From a bacterium (GTDB lineage Bacteria; SZUA-182; DTGQ01), in contig JBFLZW010000055.1 in assembly GCA_040755755.1 (NCBI GenBank), forward strand, positions 106,444 to 170,443: DNA of 64,000 nucleotides, in the 5' to 3' direction. Numbering within the stretch: the first letter of the stretch is position 1; each line of letters opens with the position of its first letter. The notes under the pieces are model-generated. The model searched no databases and was not told where the DNA came from. It was given only the letters and a program-made list of their open reading frames with translations. Positions 8,338 through 18,813 of this stretch are shown one piece after another. The position numbers and the translations under genes were made by a program.

Positions 8338-9054
8338 ATGGATAAGGAAACGAAAGACTATATTGATGAGAGATTTATCCACTTTCAGAAAGACATCGTA
8401 CATCAATTTCATATCATAGCTGAAGATGTCATCAGTAAAGTTCAGATTGTAGCTGAAGGAGTAGCCTCTTTAAACGAAAAGTTAGACAGGCGAACAGAGG
8501 AATTGGATAACAGGATCGATGAAACTCAGGCTATGATGAGCAAGATGTTCAAGCGGATGGATAAAAAAATCAACGATAACACCAGGGAAATAAAGGCTCT
8601 TAAAACCGATATGCTCAAGCTCGAAGAGCGATTGGATAAAAAAATCGACGATAACACCAGAGAAGTAAAGGCTCTTAAAACCGATATGCTCAAGCTCGAA
8701 GAGCGATTGGATAAAAAAATCGACGATAACACCAGGGAAATAAAGGCTCTTAAAACCGATATGCTCAGGCTCGAAGAGCGATTGGATAAAAAAATCGACG
8801 ATAACACCAGAGAAGTAAAGGCTCTTAAAACCGATATGCTCAGGCTCGAAGAACGATTGGATAAAAAAATCGACGATAACACCAGGGAAATAAAAACCGA
8901 TATGCTCAGGCTCGAAGAACGATTGGATAAAAAAATCGACGATAACACCAGAGAAGTAAAGGAACTCAGGACTGATGTACTCAGGGTTGAAAGCAGAATG
9001 AAAGTAATAGCTGAAAAACTCGAAGGCCATGAGAAGATTGTTCATCAGAGGTAA
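8338..9054 (+). CDS. Coiled-coil protein with 25-residue repeats
   Basis: 238 residues from ATG 8338. A TTG start at 8284 would add 18 residues but lies inside the predicted leader. No signal peptide or membrane segment is visible. From residue 76 the protein consists of six repeats of a 25-residue unit, KKIDDNTREVKALKTDMLKL plus EERLD, with heptad-like spacing of Leu/Ile, so a long parallel coiled coil is expected. The fifth copy lacks three residues. The N-terminal part is also helical. Similar proteins are seen as phage or cytoskeletal/fibre-like proteins, but I cannot assign a role. Confidence 0.8.
   Translation: MDKETKDYIDERFIHFQKDIVHQFHIIAEDVISKVQIVAEGVASLNEKLDRRTEELDNRIDETQAMMSKMFKRMDKKINDNTREIKALKTDMLKLEERLDKKIDDNTREVKALKTDMLKLEERLDKKIDDNTREIKALKTDMLRLEERLDKKIDDNTREVKALKTDMLRLEERLDKKIDDNTREIKTDMLRLEERLDKKIDDNTREVKELRTDVLRVESRMKVIAEKLEGHEKIVHQR
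8563..9003 (+). repeat. 75-bp in-frame tandem repeats, six copies
   Basis: Copies start at 8563, 8638, 8713, 8788, 8863 and 8929. Copies 1-4 and 6 are 75 bp and copy 5 is 66 bp, from a 9-bp deletion. Copies alternate between REI and REV codons, giving a 150-bp higher-order period, which suggests duplication in pairs. The last copy is the most diverged. Confidence 0.92.
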
Positions 9055-9465
9055 AAAGCACACCTCTTGTTAAGTTATCAGTGGTCAGTGGCCCCAAGGC
9101 TTATTCAGTGCCGTAGCTGAAGCACTGCATTTACTCACAATCAATAATGAGAATCCAAATACAAGAGAGCTGCCCTCTTACACTGCGAACGGGTGAATAT
9201 TAAGCTTTTATTCAGGAGCCAGAAGTCAGGAGAGGATGATTGCTTATTCTAAATTCCCACTTCTGACAATTTACTACTCAGTTTCCCGATTACATTGCTA
9301 ACAAGGTATTACATCTTCTGTGCCCCTTTGTACCTGAATAGTTACATTTTATGCTTATTCACCTATAGCCGTGTGCCCCTCTTTTTTAAACAAGTTTTAA
9401 GCCTAACTGCGCCCGGCATAAGAGTCCAAAACCAGACCCCAGAATTACCACCAATGACCCAGGAG
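9055..9465. other. Intergenic region with degraded MITE and short dispersed repeat
   Basis: This lies between the converging coiled-coil gene and atpD. It contains cagtggtcagtggcc (from about 9083), a short motif seen elsewhere in the window. From about 9177 it has ACTGCGAACGGGTGAATATT followed by GGAGCCAGAAGTCAGGAG, which matches the left half of the MITE at 57172-57311. The right inverted repeat is not recognisable, so the copy is degraded. No gene is seen. Confidence 0.6.
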
Positions 9466-10095
9466 CTACTGCTGATGCAGGTCTTTAGCGCGTTTGAGCT
9501 GGAAGAACTCTTCGCGTTCTTTTTCTTCGAGGGTATTTTCGAGGTATTTGATGGTTTCGCGGTATTCTGGGATAAAGAGGTAGTTGAGGGAGTTGGCGCG
9601 GCGCTGGGTTTTTTTAAGCTCGGTGGCCAGGCGAAAGAGAGAGACCTCGATTTCGGCGAGTTTAGCCAGGCGTTCAAGGCAGAGGCCGAAGCGGTGCACG
9701 GCGTTGTCCAGGCTGGGAGAGGTGCCCTGGAAGCCGTACTGGTGGTGTGAGGGAGTTGCCGTGCGGCTGAAGGCCACCTTGGGGATGGCAACGCCCATGA
9801 TGCTGCGCTCGGTAACCTTGATTTTCTCTTTTGAAGCAACGGCAAAAGAGGCCCTGGTGACGCTCTCGGTGCCAAGGACCATGCTTGCCTCCTCCAGGGC
9901 GCGGTAGGCTGATTTGAGGCTATCTTCGGCCTCCTTTTTCCATTTCCGCAGCTCGTCGATCAGGGTCATGACCTCCATGACCAGCACTTCCCGTTTTTGC
10001 TCCAGCAGCTCGTAGCCTTCCTGGGCAAAGTCGAGTTCCTCCCTCAGGCGCAGCAGGTTACTGCGGGTAACAGACAGGTTCAATCGGTTGGACAT
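9466..10095 (-). CDS. atpD: A/V-type ATPase subunit D
   Basis: Central-stalk subunit linking the A3B3 head to the membrane rotor. 209 residues, normal length. The family opening [20 protein letters not shown] is present, followed by long N- and C-terminal helices that form the antiparallel coiled coil. It overlaps the end of atpB by 16 bases and is preceded by GAGGAGG, so the two are translationally coupled. It is the last gene of the operon. Confidence 0.93.
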   Translation of the reverse strand: MSNRLNLSVTRSNLLRLREELDFAQEGYELLEQKREVLVMEVMTLIDELRKWKKEAEDSLKSAYRALEEASMVLGTESVTRASFAVASKEKIKVTERSIMGVAIPKVAFSRTATPSHHQYGFQGTSPSLDNAVHRFGLCLERLAKLAEIEVSLFRLATELKKTQRRANSLNYLFIPEYRETIKYLENTLEEKEREEFFQLKRAKDLHQQ

Positions 10096-11612
10096 GGCTC
10101 CTCCTCGCTTTTTTCCTCGACGGTAGTTTTGGGGTAATACTTTTGGATCTGGGCCTCGCTGACTCTGATCAGCTCTTCCATGGGCAGGGTGGCGGCGATT
10201 TTCCAGGCCAGGTCCAGGGTCTGGGTGATGGAGCGGTTTTCGTTCTGGCCCTGGCGGACGAATTCTTCCTCGAACATTCTGCCAAAGTCCAGGTATTTTT
10301 TGTCCCGCTCGGACAGCTCGCTCTCGCCGATGATCGAGGCCAGGGTTTCGACCTTTTTCACATAGGAGTAGGCCGCATAGAGCTGGTTTGAGATATTGGC
10401 ATGGTCCTCGCGGGTTTTGTCCGCGCCGATGCCGTCGTTCATCAGCCGCGACAGGCAGGGAAGCACGTTGATGGGCGGATAGATATTGCGCTTGGCCAGC
10501 TCGCGGTCGAGCACGATCTGGCCTTCGGTGATGTAGCCGGTCAGATCGGGGATGGGGTGGGTGATATCGTCATTGGGCATGGTCAGGATGGGGATCTGGG
10601 TGATGGAGCCGGGGCAGTCGATGATGCGGCCTGCCCGCTCGTAGATCGAGGCCAGATCGCTGTACAGATACCCGGGGTAGCCTTTGCGGCTTGGCACCTC
10701 GCCCTTGGAGGTGGATATCTCCCGCAGGGCCTCGCAGTAGTTGGTCATATCGGTCAGGATGACCAGAACGTGCATGCCCTGCTCGAAGGCCAGGTATTCG
10801 GCAATGGTCAGGGCCGAGCGGGGCGTTACCAGCCGCTCGATGGAGGGGTCGTTGGCCAGGTTCAGGAACATGACCACCCGCGAGAGCACGCCGCTTTCCT
10901 CGAAGCTTTTGCGAAACATCTGGGCCACATCGTTTTTGACTCCCATAGCGGCAAAGACGACCACAAATTTCTCGCTCTGGCCGCATACTCTGGCCTGGCG
11001 CACGATCTGGGCCGCCAGCTCGTTGTGGGGCAGGCCGCTGCCGGAGAAAATGGGCAGTTTCTGGCCCCGCACCAGGGTGTTCATGCAGTCGATGGTGGAA
11101 ATGCCGGTCTGGATGAAATCCTCTGGATAGTCGCGGACCACGGGGTTGATGGGGGCCCCGTTGATGTCACGCTTTTCCTGGTAGATAGGCAAGGGGCCGC
11201 CGTCGATGGGAAGGCCGAGGCCGTTGAACACCCGGCCCAGCATGTCCGCCGAGACCGGAATCTGGAGCGGCTGGCCCTGAAACCGCACCCTGGTGGTGGA
11301 AATGGTCAGGCCCCCGGTGCCCTCGAAGACCTCGATCAGGGCCGAGGTGCGGCTGGTGATCAGCACCCTGCCGTGGCGCACCTCGTTATTTTTCATCCTG
11401 ATCTCCACTACCTCGTCAAAGCCGATGCCGCTGATGCCCTCGATGAACAAAAGGGGCCCGGCCACCTTGGACACGCCGATATACTCCTTGCCGAGAACGC
11501 CGCTGGCTGCAATGCCGCTGCAGCTCTCAACCGTGCTGGCGGTGCTTTTGCTTGTGCTTTCACTTATTCTGACTCCTGACTTCTGACTCCTGACTTCTGC
11601 TTTATCGCTCAT
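10080..11612 (-). CDS. atpB: A/V-type ATPase subunit B
   Basis: Non-catalytic nucleotide-binding subunit of the A3B3 hexamer. ATG 11612 overlaps the atpA stop codon (ATGA). The family core begins with [17 protein letters not shown], with [15 protein letters not shown] and [14 protein letters not shown] following; as expected for B, no intact P-loop is present. The first roughly 45 residues ([13 protein letters not shown], then a Ser/Thr-rich stretch) are not part of the family and are encoded by the dispersed 14-bp repeat at 11567-11599. A start further in may be used, or the extension may be genuine. GC content is clearly higher than in atpI and atpC. Confidence 0.93.
   Translation of the reverse strand: MSDKAEVRSQKSGVRISESTSKSTASTVESCSGIAASGVLGKEYIGVSKVAGPLLFIEGISGIGFDEVVEIRMKNNEVRHGRVLITSRTSALIEVFEGTGGLTISTTRVRFQGQPLQIPVSADMLGRVFNGLGLPIDGGPLPIYQEKRDINGAPINPVVRDYPEDFIQTGISTIDCMNTLVRGQKLPIFSGSGLPHNELAAQIVRQARVCGQSEKFVVVFAAMGVKNDVAQMFRKSFEESGVLSRVVMFLNLANDPSIERLVTPRSALTIAEYLAFEQGMHVLVILTDMTNYCEALREISTSKGEVPSRKGYPGYLYSDLASIYERAGRIIDCPGSITQIPILTMPNDDITHPIPDLTGYITEGQIVLDRELAKRNIYPPINVLPCLSRLMNDGIGADKTREDHANISNQLYAAYSYVKKVETLASIIGESELSERDKKYLDFGRMFEEEFVRQGQNENRSITQTLDLAWKIAATLPMEELIRVSEAQIQKYYPKTTVEEKSEEEPCPTD
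11567..11599. repeat. 14-bp tandem repeat within the 5' end of atpB
   Basis: The unit ttctgactcctgac occurs twice in perfect tandem (11567-11580 and 11581-11594), followed by ttctg. The same text forms the interior of the MITE at 57172-57311 and appears at about 9220 and 14310-14350. Here it is translated as [11 protein letters not shown] near the AtpB N-terminus. Confidence 0.85.
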
Positions 11613-13396
11613 AGGATTGCCATACTCTCCTTTTCGAGCTCTTCCATGCACCGGTCGATCTGCTGGAAGAGGAGGTCGAACTGTTCGATGTTGCCGTTGG
11701 GGATTTTCTCCTTCATGCGGTTGATTTCATTGACGATTGGAAGCTGCATGACTTTGGCTATCGGGATGTGGGCCCGGATGACATCGGATGCCCGGCGATA
11801 GAAGTGCATGATGGCCCGCAGCATCAGAAACTGCTTGCGGGGCACGGCATACATGTCCACCTCGTCAAAGGCGCTCTGCTGGAGGAAGGCATTTTTCAGG
11901 ATGCGCGCCCCCTCGAGGATCAGCCGCTGGGCATCGGGCAGGGCATCCTCGCCGATCAGTTTGACGATCCGCTGCAGCTTGTAGTCCTGCTGGAGAATCT
12001 GCATGGCCTCATCGCGCAGCACCTTCCAGTCGGCATCCACTTCCCTCGTCCACCAGGCCTGGACAAAGTCCAGATACTCGCTGTAGCTTTCCATGTAGTG
12101 AATGGCCGGAAAGTAGCGGGCGCTGGCCAGTTCCTTGTTCAGGCCCCAGAACGAGCGCACGAAGCGCTTGGTGTGCTGGGTGACGGGCTCGGAAAAGTCC
12201 CCGCCCGGAGGCGAGACCGCGCAAATGGCACTGACCGAACCGGTCCTGCCGCCCAGGGTCTGCACGCGGCCCGCCCGCTCGTAGAACCTGGCCAGGCGCG
12301 TGGCCAGATAGGCGGGAAAGCCCTCTTCGGCTGGCATCTCCTCCAGCCGTCCCGATATCTCCCGCAGGGCCTCGGCCCAGCGCGAGGTGGAATCGGCCAT
12401 CAGGGCCACATCATAGCCCATGTCCCGGTAGTACTCGGCAATGGTGATGCCCGTATAAATGCTGGCCTCCCTGGCCGCAAGGGGCATGTCCGAAGTGTTG
12501 GCGATCAGGATGGTGCGCTCCAGCAGCGGACGGCCACGTTTCAAGTCCATGAGCTTGGGAAAGTCCATCAAAACCCCCGTCATCTCATTGCCCCGCTCCC
12601 CGCAGCCGATGTAGACGATGATGTCCGCATCGCACCACTTGGAGAGCTGATGCTGGGTGATGGTCTTGCCCGTGCCGAATCCGCCCGGTATGCCTGCCGT
12701 CCCTCCCTTGGCTATGGGAAAGAAGGTGTCGATCACCCGCTGGCCGGTGATCAGGGGCTCTTCGGGCATCAGCCGCAGGAAATATGGCCGCGCCAGGCGC
12801 ACCGGCCAGCGGTGAACCATGCTGACGGCCTGCGGGCCCGAAGGGGTACGAATCTGGGCCACCGGCTCATCGATGCCGTAGCACCCCTCCCGCTGGATGA
12901 GCTCCACCCGGCCCTCAATGGCGGGCGGCACCAGAATCCGGTGCTCAAACAGCGGCGTCTCCCGCACCAGACCCAGAATGCTCCCCGGCCCTACCTGATC
13001 ACCCTCTGACACTGCAGGCGTAAAGGGCCATTTTCTCTGCCCGTCAAGGGGCCTGATCTTGACCCCCTTGCGGATAAAGCTGCCGCTTCGCTCATGAATG
13101 GCCTTGAGCGGACGCTGTATGCCATCATAAATATTGCCGATCAGCCCCGGCCCAAGCTCGACCGAAAGAGGTATGCCAGTGCCATACACGCACGAGCCGG
13201 GTTTCAAGCCCGTCGTGCTCTCATAGACCTGGATGGTGGCCCGGTCCTCATCAAGCTCGATGATCTCCCCGATCAGCCGCTCCTCCCCGATCTCCACCAG
13301 CTCCATCATCTCGACCGAATGTATATCCACCGCCTTCACCACCGGCCCGTTGATCCAATCCACTATCCCCACTACCTTCAACTTCATCTTGTCCAC
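11609..13396 (-). CDS. atpA: A/V-type ATPase catalytic subunit A
   Basis: Catalytic subunit that hydrolyses or makes ATP. I choose GTG 13396, which has GGAG nine bases upstream and gives a 595-residue protein close to family size. ATG 13387 is an alternative, and 13468 would add unrelated residues. The P-loop GGFGTGKT is at about 238-245, and the A-specific non-homologous insert lies before it ([20 protein letters not shown] region). Other family motifs are [14 protein letters not shown] and [14 protein letters not shown]. It is followed by atpB with an overlapping stop/start. Confidence 0.96.
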   Translation of the reverse strand: MDKMKLKVVGIVDWINGPVVKAVDIHSVEMMELVEIGEERLIGEIIELDEDRATIQVYESTTGLKPGSCVYGTGIPLSVELGPGLIGNIYDGIQRPLKAIHERSGSFIRKGVKIRPLDGQRKWPFTPAVSEGDQVGPGSILGLVRETPLFEHRILVPPAIEGRVELIQREGCYGIDEPVAQIRTPSGPQAVSMVHRWPVRLARPYFLRLMPEEPLITGQRVIDTFFPIAKGGTAGIPGGFGTGKTITQHQLSKWCDADIIVYIGCGERGNEMTGVLMDFPKLMDLKRGRPLLERTILIANTSDMPLAAREASIYTGITIAEYYRDMGYDVALMADSTSRWAEALREISGRLEEMPAEEGFPAYLATRLARFYERAGRVQTLGGRTGSVSAICAVSPPGGDFSEPVTQHTKRFVRSFWGLNKELASARYFPAIHYMESYSEYLDFVQAWWTREVDADWKVLRDEAMQILQQDYKLQRIVKLIGEDALPDAQRLILEGARILKNAFLQQSAFDEVDMYAVPRKQFLMLRAIMHFYRRASDVIRAHIPIAKVMQLPIVNEINRMKEKIPNGNIEQFDLLFQQIDRCMEELEKESMAIL

Positions 13397-13479
13397 GTGA
13401 TATCTCTCCTCTATCCTCCCATAGCCTGGGTCATACTGCCCACCTGGACCATCCACTCCAACAGCCACGCCTGGCGCAC

Positions 13480-14091
13480 TTATTCGAACAGCAGCCTGGC
13501 TGCTGCCGAGCGCATGGTTTCCTCCCTGCGCTGGAAGATGGCCTCCAGGGTATTGTCATACTGGAGCCTTCCATCGCTGCGAATGACAATCACACCCCCT
13601 TCAGCATCGATGGCCTGCTCAGAGAGCATGAGTCTCTTGCCACTCTCCGCGCTCAGCTCCTCGAGCACCTTCGGGGTGAATAATCTGCGGTCCCGGCCAT
13701 TGACCTGCACACTGAACTCATCCCCCTCAAGCCACGAGAGGGCCTCACGGGTCAGCCTCATCAGAATGGAGGCATAATCAGGATGGCGGGCCAGGGCATA
13801 TAACTCCTGCCTCACCGCGGAAAGAACATCCTGGAGTATGGCCTCCTTCTGCCCGATGATCTCCATGCGGGCCGAAAGCTCTGCCTGTGAGATCATCTTG
13901 GCCTTGGCCAGATAGATGTCCAACTGGCTCTGACTGCTCTCGGCCTGCTGCCTCATCTGGGCCTGCACCCTGACTGACTCCTGCTGGATGGAGGCTGCCT
14001 CCTTCTTTGCCTTCTCCAGGATCGCCTCCGCCTCCTGAAACGCATCTTCCATGATTACCCTGGCTAATATCTCTCCGTTATTGCTTAACAT
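13480..14091 (-). CDS. atpE: A/V-type ATPase subunit E
   Basis: Peripheral-stalk subunit. 203 residues, with a long charged N-terminal helix (about 1-100, EAEAILEKAKKEAASIQQES) and a compact C-terminal domain ending in AIFQRREETMRSAAARLLFE. Start ATG 14091 has GAGG upstream. It lies between atpF and atpA; the 294-base gap on its 5' side holds repeat debris. Confidence 0.9.
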   Translation of the reverse strand: MLSNNGEILARVIMEDAFQEAEAILEKAKKEAASIQQESVRVQAQMRQQAESSQSQLDIYLAKAKMISQAELSARMEIIGQKEAILQDVLSAVRQELYALARHPDYASILMRLTREALSWLEGDEFSVQVNGRDRRLFTPKVLEELSAESGKRLMLSEQAIDAEGGVIVIRSDGRLQYDNTLEAIFQRREETMRSAAARLLFE

Positions 14092-14385
14092 GACCCTCGT
14101 GTCCCCTGGTTACTCTGTGTGTGTCCCGGTATGCTCTGTTTCCCTGCCCACGGATTCCCTGTTCCGCCATGAGAATGGTAAAAATAACCATCACCCCCAC
14201 CCAGGCTCCCCTGCCCCAGGGGCTTTCTGCCTCAAGGGGGAGGAGAAAGACTGCCTTTACTAACAACTGAACCCTAATGACTGACCACTGTCTTCACTGG
14301 CCACTGACCACTCTCTCTCCTGACTCCCGACTCCTGACTCCTGACTCCTGTCTTCACTGGCCACTGGCCACTCTCTCTCTCCTCC
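14092..14385. repeat. Intergenic repeat block inside the ATPase operon
   Basis: Between atpF and atpE. The stretch 14288-14320 recurs at 14348-14380 exactly 60 bases on, with nearly identical sequence (tcttcactggccactgacca then ctctctctcc), so a 60-bp segment has been tandemly duplicated. Between the copies lie several gactcctgactcctg units, the same motif as in the 14-bp repeat of atpB. No convincing gene is seen. Confidence 0.8.
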
Positions 14386-14694
14386 CTACACCTTGATTCC
14401 CAGGGCAGAGAGGGCAAAATCCTCCACCGAGCGCTTGCCGGGAAGCGGTCCAAGGCGGTCAGGAATCTCCAGAATCAGGGCTGCGCCTTTTTTTTGCAGC
14501 AGCATCTTATTAATATGGGGCCGTAGCTGCTCAGCCAGCTTCTCGGTGATCAGGCAAATGCCGACATCACGCCGCCTGACGGCTCTGCGCAGGGCAGAAA
14601 GGGCCTGCTGGGCCGACTCTGCGGCCACCCCCTCAACCCCGGCCAGAGAAAACCCCAATACCGTCTCCTTATCACCAACCAGAAAGAATTTCAT
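14386..14694 (-). CDS. atpF: A/V-type ATPase subunit F
   Basis: Small central-stalk subunit with a Rossmann-like fold. The 102-residue protein opens MKFFLVGDKETVLGFSLAGV and ends in LSALGIKV, as is usual for the family, with DVGICLITEKLAEQLRP in the middle. It is 41 bases downstream of atpK. Confidence 0.93.
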   Translation of the reverse strand: MKFFLVGDKETVLGFSLAGVEGVAAESAQQALSALRRAVRRRDVGICLITEKLAEQLRPHINKMLLQKKGAALILEIPDRLGPLPGKRSVEDFALSALGIKV

Positions 14695-14735
14695 CGCTCT
14701 CCACCATCCCTAAAATCCTTGCATCCCCGCAATCC

Positions 14736-15140
<405 letters not shown>

Positions 15141-15288
15141 CTATGTATACTTTTACTACAATCTTATTGTACCTTTCAAAAACCCGTACTAATGCTCACT
15201 TTACACTGAAATAGAGAAATATTTGCTGGGGAGTTTTTCTTTTTTGCTGGGAGCTTTTGAATTGAAAAATCTATTCCGGCATAATAGG

Positions 15289-17268
15289 CTAAATTCGTAA
15301 TGGCTTATAGATCTCTCCTCCTCCTTTAAAAAATTTGCTGAAAAACTCGTAATATTCCAGACGAATAATCTGAATAGATACCACCAGACCTTCAATCGCG
15401 ATTATTCCGATATTGCCTACCAGCATAATCAGCCAGTACCAGAAAATACCCCCTTTCAAGCCCTGTAATACGTTCGCCAGGGCAAAAACCGCCAAAAAGA
15501 GACCTGCATGAGCGAGGGCAAATGCCGAGACACGAATGAAGGAAACTGTGTTTGAAAGAAATCCGATTACGGTATCACCTACCTCTATCAGGGACTCCAT
15601 GAGGTAGATGCCTAAATTTTTGGGTAGAATAGGGATCTTTTTCTTAAATACCACCCTGTTATAGAGGTTATAGAGCGGCTCTTTCAAGAATATGGCCAAA
15701 AGGGGCAGAAAAAGTATCATGAACAGATAACCAAAGTTATCCAGAAATTTTCCCGTAGTCAGGTAGAATAATACCAATCCGACACATCCCCAGTAAAAGA
15801 CCAGACCCATGATACCGAACTCGCCAAATATCCCTCTCTCATAGTCGCTGTGTTTAATCGAATTGATGATGTTTAAGATAAGGGCAATGCTGATTATGAT
15901 CATGCCGAATCCCACGGTTACTTTCATGAAATAATAGATATTTTCCATGGGATTGAACCATAAGGGAGGAATGAGATGCTCAAAGCCGAACACGGAACCA
16001 TAGAGGAAGCCAAAAATAGTGGACATGATTCCGCATTCCATGATAATCAGGCCGATATCCTGCAAATTCTGCTTACTGGATTTTTTAAAGGTAAACAATC
16101 CCATAAGGATCAAGGCCAGGCCGTGCCCGACATCCCCAAACATAACCCCGAACATAAAAAGAAAGCTCAAGGCGAAAAAGAATGTCGGATCCACCTCTTT
16201 ATAGGATGGTATTCCATATTCTGAAACAAGTTTTTCAAAGGGTTTGAGAAGAAATGGATTCTGGAAACAGGTAGGTATTTTGAGAAGGTCCCCTACCTGC
16301 CACATGACATTTGAAGAGAGCACGGCAATTCTCACCTGGTGTTTTGTCGCTTCCTGTACCTTTTTCTCCAGAACAGGCACTACATCCTGCGGAACCCAGC
16401 CGGAGATATGATAAACACGACCAACTTTATCATACGATTTCCCAATTTCGAGAATGGCGACCGAGAGTAATACTTTCCGGTTTACCTCCTTCAGGCGCTC
16501 TTCCAGTTCCTTCTTCACCTTTTCCAGATTCTTCCGGGCTATGGATTTTTGCATTTCCAATTCCTGAATTTGCCCCCGCAAACTCTGGATACTGGGAACT
16601 CTGGAATTCTCATCCTGCCGGGGAATCTCAATTTTCTCAAAATAGGCGCTCTTCAGGGCCTTCTCAATCTTCTCCCGGTCTTTTCGAGAGCCAAAGGCAA
16701 AAACAAGCCGTCTGCTCCCGATCGGGTTTGATGGAAGTAAAAGGTGGTAAACATCGGATAAGCTGAATTCCAGACGGTCCATATTTTCCGCTGGTATCAG
16801 TCCTGCCGCAACATACAGAAACCGGCATTCATGTATCTGGTTAGTGTCAACACCCGCAGATGCAAGCAGCTCCAATTGCCTCAGCAATTGCTCTTTCTCT
16901 TTCCGTGTTTTTTCCTGGGCTTCAACATCCTTGACCAGACCTGAGATTTCCTTCTCCAATTTCTGAATTTCCTGGTCAATGACGATAATATCTTTATGGG
17001 GATTAACTTCCTCCTTTGAAATCAGGCTCAAATCGTCCGGATTGATTTCGAGCCACAGGAAAATTCTTTCCAGTCTACCTTTCAACTCTATATACTTACT
17101 TAATAAATTGCTGTCCGTATGAGACTCCAGATCCATTTCTCCCACACGGGTCTTTCGGATATTCATCAAGTGCAGTATTTTCAAGTTGGCAATAATGCTT
17201 GTTGTTTTGGCAACATGGTCCTGCGGGACCTGCAAATCAATTTTAGCCATTCTGGCAAGTCTAAACAT
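15289..17268 (-). CDS. atpI: A/V-type ATPase subunit I (a subunit)
   Basis: Membrane stator that carries the ion half-channels. 659 residues: a soluble N-terminal half with two coiled-coil arms (about 60-130 and 225-270) and a C-terminal half with about seven to eight membrane helices. FIRVSAFALAHAGLFLAVFA near residue 590 contains the conserved Arg that faces the rotor Glu. GVMFGDVGHGL (about 374-384) is another family hallmark. The start ATG 17268 has AGGAGAG upstream. Confidence 0.95.
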   Translation of the reverse strand: MFRLARMAKIDLQVPQDHVAKTTSIIANLKILHLMNIRKTRVGEMDLESHTDSNLLSKYIELKGRLERIFLWLEINPDDLSLISKEEVNPHKDIIVIDQEIQKLEKEISGLVKDVEAQEKTRKEKEQLLRQLELLASAGVDTNQIHECRFLYVAAGLIPAENMDRLEFSLSDVYHLLLPSNPIGSRRLVFAFGSRKDREKIEKALKSAYFEKIEIPRQDENSRVPSIQSLRGQIQELEMQKSIARKNLEKVKKELEERLKEVNRKVLLSVAILEIGKSYDKVGRVYHISGWVPQDVVPVLEKKVQEATKHQVRIAVLSSNVMWQVGDLLKIPTCFQNPFLLKPFEKLVSEYGIPSYKEVDPTFFFALSFLFMFGVMFGDVGHGLALILMGLFTFKKSSKQNLQDIGLIIMECGIMSTIFGFLYGSVFGFEHLIPPLWFNPMENIYYFMKVTVGFGMIIISIALILNIINSIKHSDYERGIFGEFGIMGLVFYWGCVGLVLFYLTTGKFLDNFGYLFMILFLPLLAIFLKEPLYNLYNRVVFKKKIPILPKNLGIYLMESLIEVGDTVIGFLSNTVSFIRVSAFALAHAGLFLAVFALANVLQGLKGGIFWYWLIMLVGNIGIIAIEGLVVSIQIIRLEYYEFFSKFFKGGGEIYKPLRI

Positions 17269-17412
17269 TTCAACTCTCCTAACCCCTCATCCTAGCTCTA
17301 AAAAATAGTAACCTTAAGTCTTTTCCTCCCAATTTGGGTTTTTGGTTTGTTTTCAGCTATCGAAGCGTGACCGTAAAGGCTTTTTCCTTTGAAAATGGTT
17401 TATGTCCGGCTC

Positions 17413-18462
17413 TCAGGTTTCCTGATATCTGGTGTTGACCACATAATCGGCGATCATTTCTCTTGACAGGTTCAGACGTTTTGCTTCCGTGATACTGATT
17501 AAATTCTTAACCTCAATTTCCTTGAAAAACACCAGGTCCAGAACGGTACCGATATGAAAGGGAAAACCCTGCCAGTTCTTCCGGATCAAGTCCTGCAGAT
17601 AACAGCATAACTGAGTGGAGCAAGCTTCAGCATCCTTGAGATCGGCCAGTAAAGCCTTGTAGGGAGTCCCTGCCAGATTGGTGATTACATCTTTTCGATC
17701 CACCGAAAAGGCAAGTTTTCTCCGACGCTCAGGCGAGATACGAAAACCCTGCATCAACCCGTAATTAAGAATTTCCTCTGGTGAAAAATGGTACACCTCC
17801 TTAAATCGAAAGATCCAGGTTATATTTAAAATGTCCATCTGAACACCGAGAAGACTTCGAACAATGTTCTGTTCCCGGCGGCTGAGGGTAGAGATGATTT
17901 TCCATAATTGATTGTAATAGCTGAGATCCAGTGCCATTTCGAGAGGGAAGGTATCCTTCTCCTCCTCAAAGCGGTAAAGAGCGCTTTTGAGTGGACTGTA
18001 ATAACTGGTCCTTCGCAACTGGACCAGGAGATCTTCAAGACCTTTTGCCTGAAGCAGGGTACCAGGAGAAAAACTTCTGGACTCAGGTATCGGCAGCAGA
18101 ACCTGCTCGCCTTCCTCCCTTGGTTTGTCCTGGCTGATAATCCGCACAATAACCTTGAGGTTCTCAAGCTCATATTTCTGATAGAGATGCTGGATCAGGT
18201 GCTTGCGGCTTCCTCCCAATGAGCGGATGACCTTGGCATAGCAGTCAAACAAGTCCTGATAGAATACTTTTATCAGGCCATCATACGAGGTTGCAGCCTG
18301 GCTGAGATATGGACCGTATGAAGTAGCTCTCAGGCACTCGACCAATCCACTATAGCCCGAAACACCAAGGAGATTTTCAAAATCGGCCGGGCCAAGCAGT
18401 CGGCTCTTTAACGCCCTGAACTTGGCATTGACATAGGAATATTGAAAAGCAGCTCTTAACAT
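17413..18462 (-). CDS. atpC: A/V-type ATPase subunit C
   Basis: Funnel-shaped subunit (V-type C/d) connecting the central stalk to the c-ring. 349 residues, all helical, opening with FQYSYVNAKFRALKSRLLGP. The repeated YELENLKVIVRIIS pattern (about 112-125) is typical. It begins three bases after the stop of the upstream peripheral-stalk gene. Confidence 0.9.
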   Translation of the reverse strand: MLRAAFQYSYVNAKFRALKSRLLGPADFENLLGVSGYSGLVECLRATSYGPYLSQAATSYDGLIKVFYQDLFDCYAKVIRSLGGSRKHLIQHLYQKYELENLKVIVRIISQDKPREEGEQVLLPIPESRSFSPGTLLQAKGLEDLLVQLRRTSYYSPLKSALYRFEEEKDTFPLEMALDLSYYNQLWKIISTLSRREQNIVRSLLGVQMDILNITWIFRFKEVYHFSPEEILNYGLMQGFRISPERRRKLAFSVDRKDVITNLAGTPYKALLADLKDAEACSTQLCCYLQDLIRKNWQGFPFHIGTVLDLVFFKEIEVKNLISITEAKRLNLSREMIADYVVNTRYQET

Positions 18463-18465
18463 AGC

Positions 18466-18813
18466 TTAATTATCCGTTCTTACCAGATCCTCGAACAGTC
18501 TGCTGCGCAGATCAGCCAGCACTCGCTCGCGGTTCTTCCGGCTATGCTCCCTGATCCAGAGAAGGATCTCATCCTTTTCCGCAATGATCCTGGCTACCTC
18601 TTCTTCTCCTTCCATTTTGAGGCGTTGCTCCAGGGATTCCCGCTCTTTCTGGAGATCCTCCCGGGTTTTCTCAATCAGCCTGCGGGCATCTGCTCTGGCC
18701 TGAAGAACAATCTGATTTCCTTTCTCTTTTGCCTCTTCCAGAACCTTCCCGGCATTTCTTTCCACTCCCAGCATTTCTTCGATAATGGCGCTGTTCTCAG
18801 CTACCCCCTGCAT
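18466..18813 (-). CDS. A/V-type ATPase subunit H/G (peripheral stalk)
   Basis: 115 residues, a single long amphipathic helix rich in Glu, Arg and Lys (KVLEEAKEKGNQIVLQARAD). It is the first gene of the operon and abuts atpC, as expected of the G/H-type stalk partner of subunit E. Assignment rests on position and composition more than on motifs. Confidence 0.8.
   Translation of the reverse strand: MQGVAENSAIIEEMLGVERNAGKVLEEAKEKGNQIVLQARADARRLIEKTREDLQKERESLEQRLKMEGEEEVARIIAEKDEILLWIREHSRKNRERVLADLRSRLFEDLVRTDN

Noticed and set aside
8563-9003. Regular repeats considered as a CRISPR array
   Set aside because: The repeats are contiguous with no variable spacers, and are in frame in a coding gene; no cas gene is present in the window.
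10401-13009. Long open frames on the plus strand opposite atpA and atpB
   Set aside because: They are antisense shadows caused by the high GC third positions of atpA and atpB; the sense proteins are unmistakable.
13391-13400. CACGTG at the atpA start and another near 53022 as extra parS sites
   Set aside because: Only the central six bases match; the flanks are not symmetrical.
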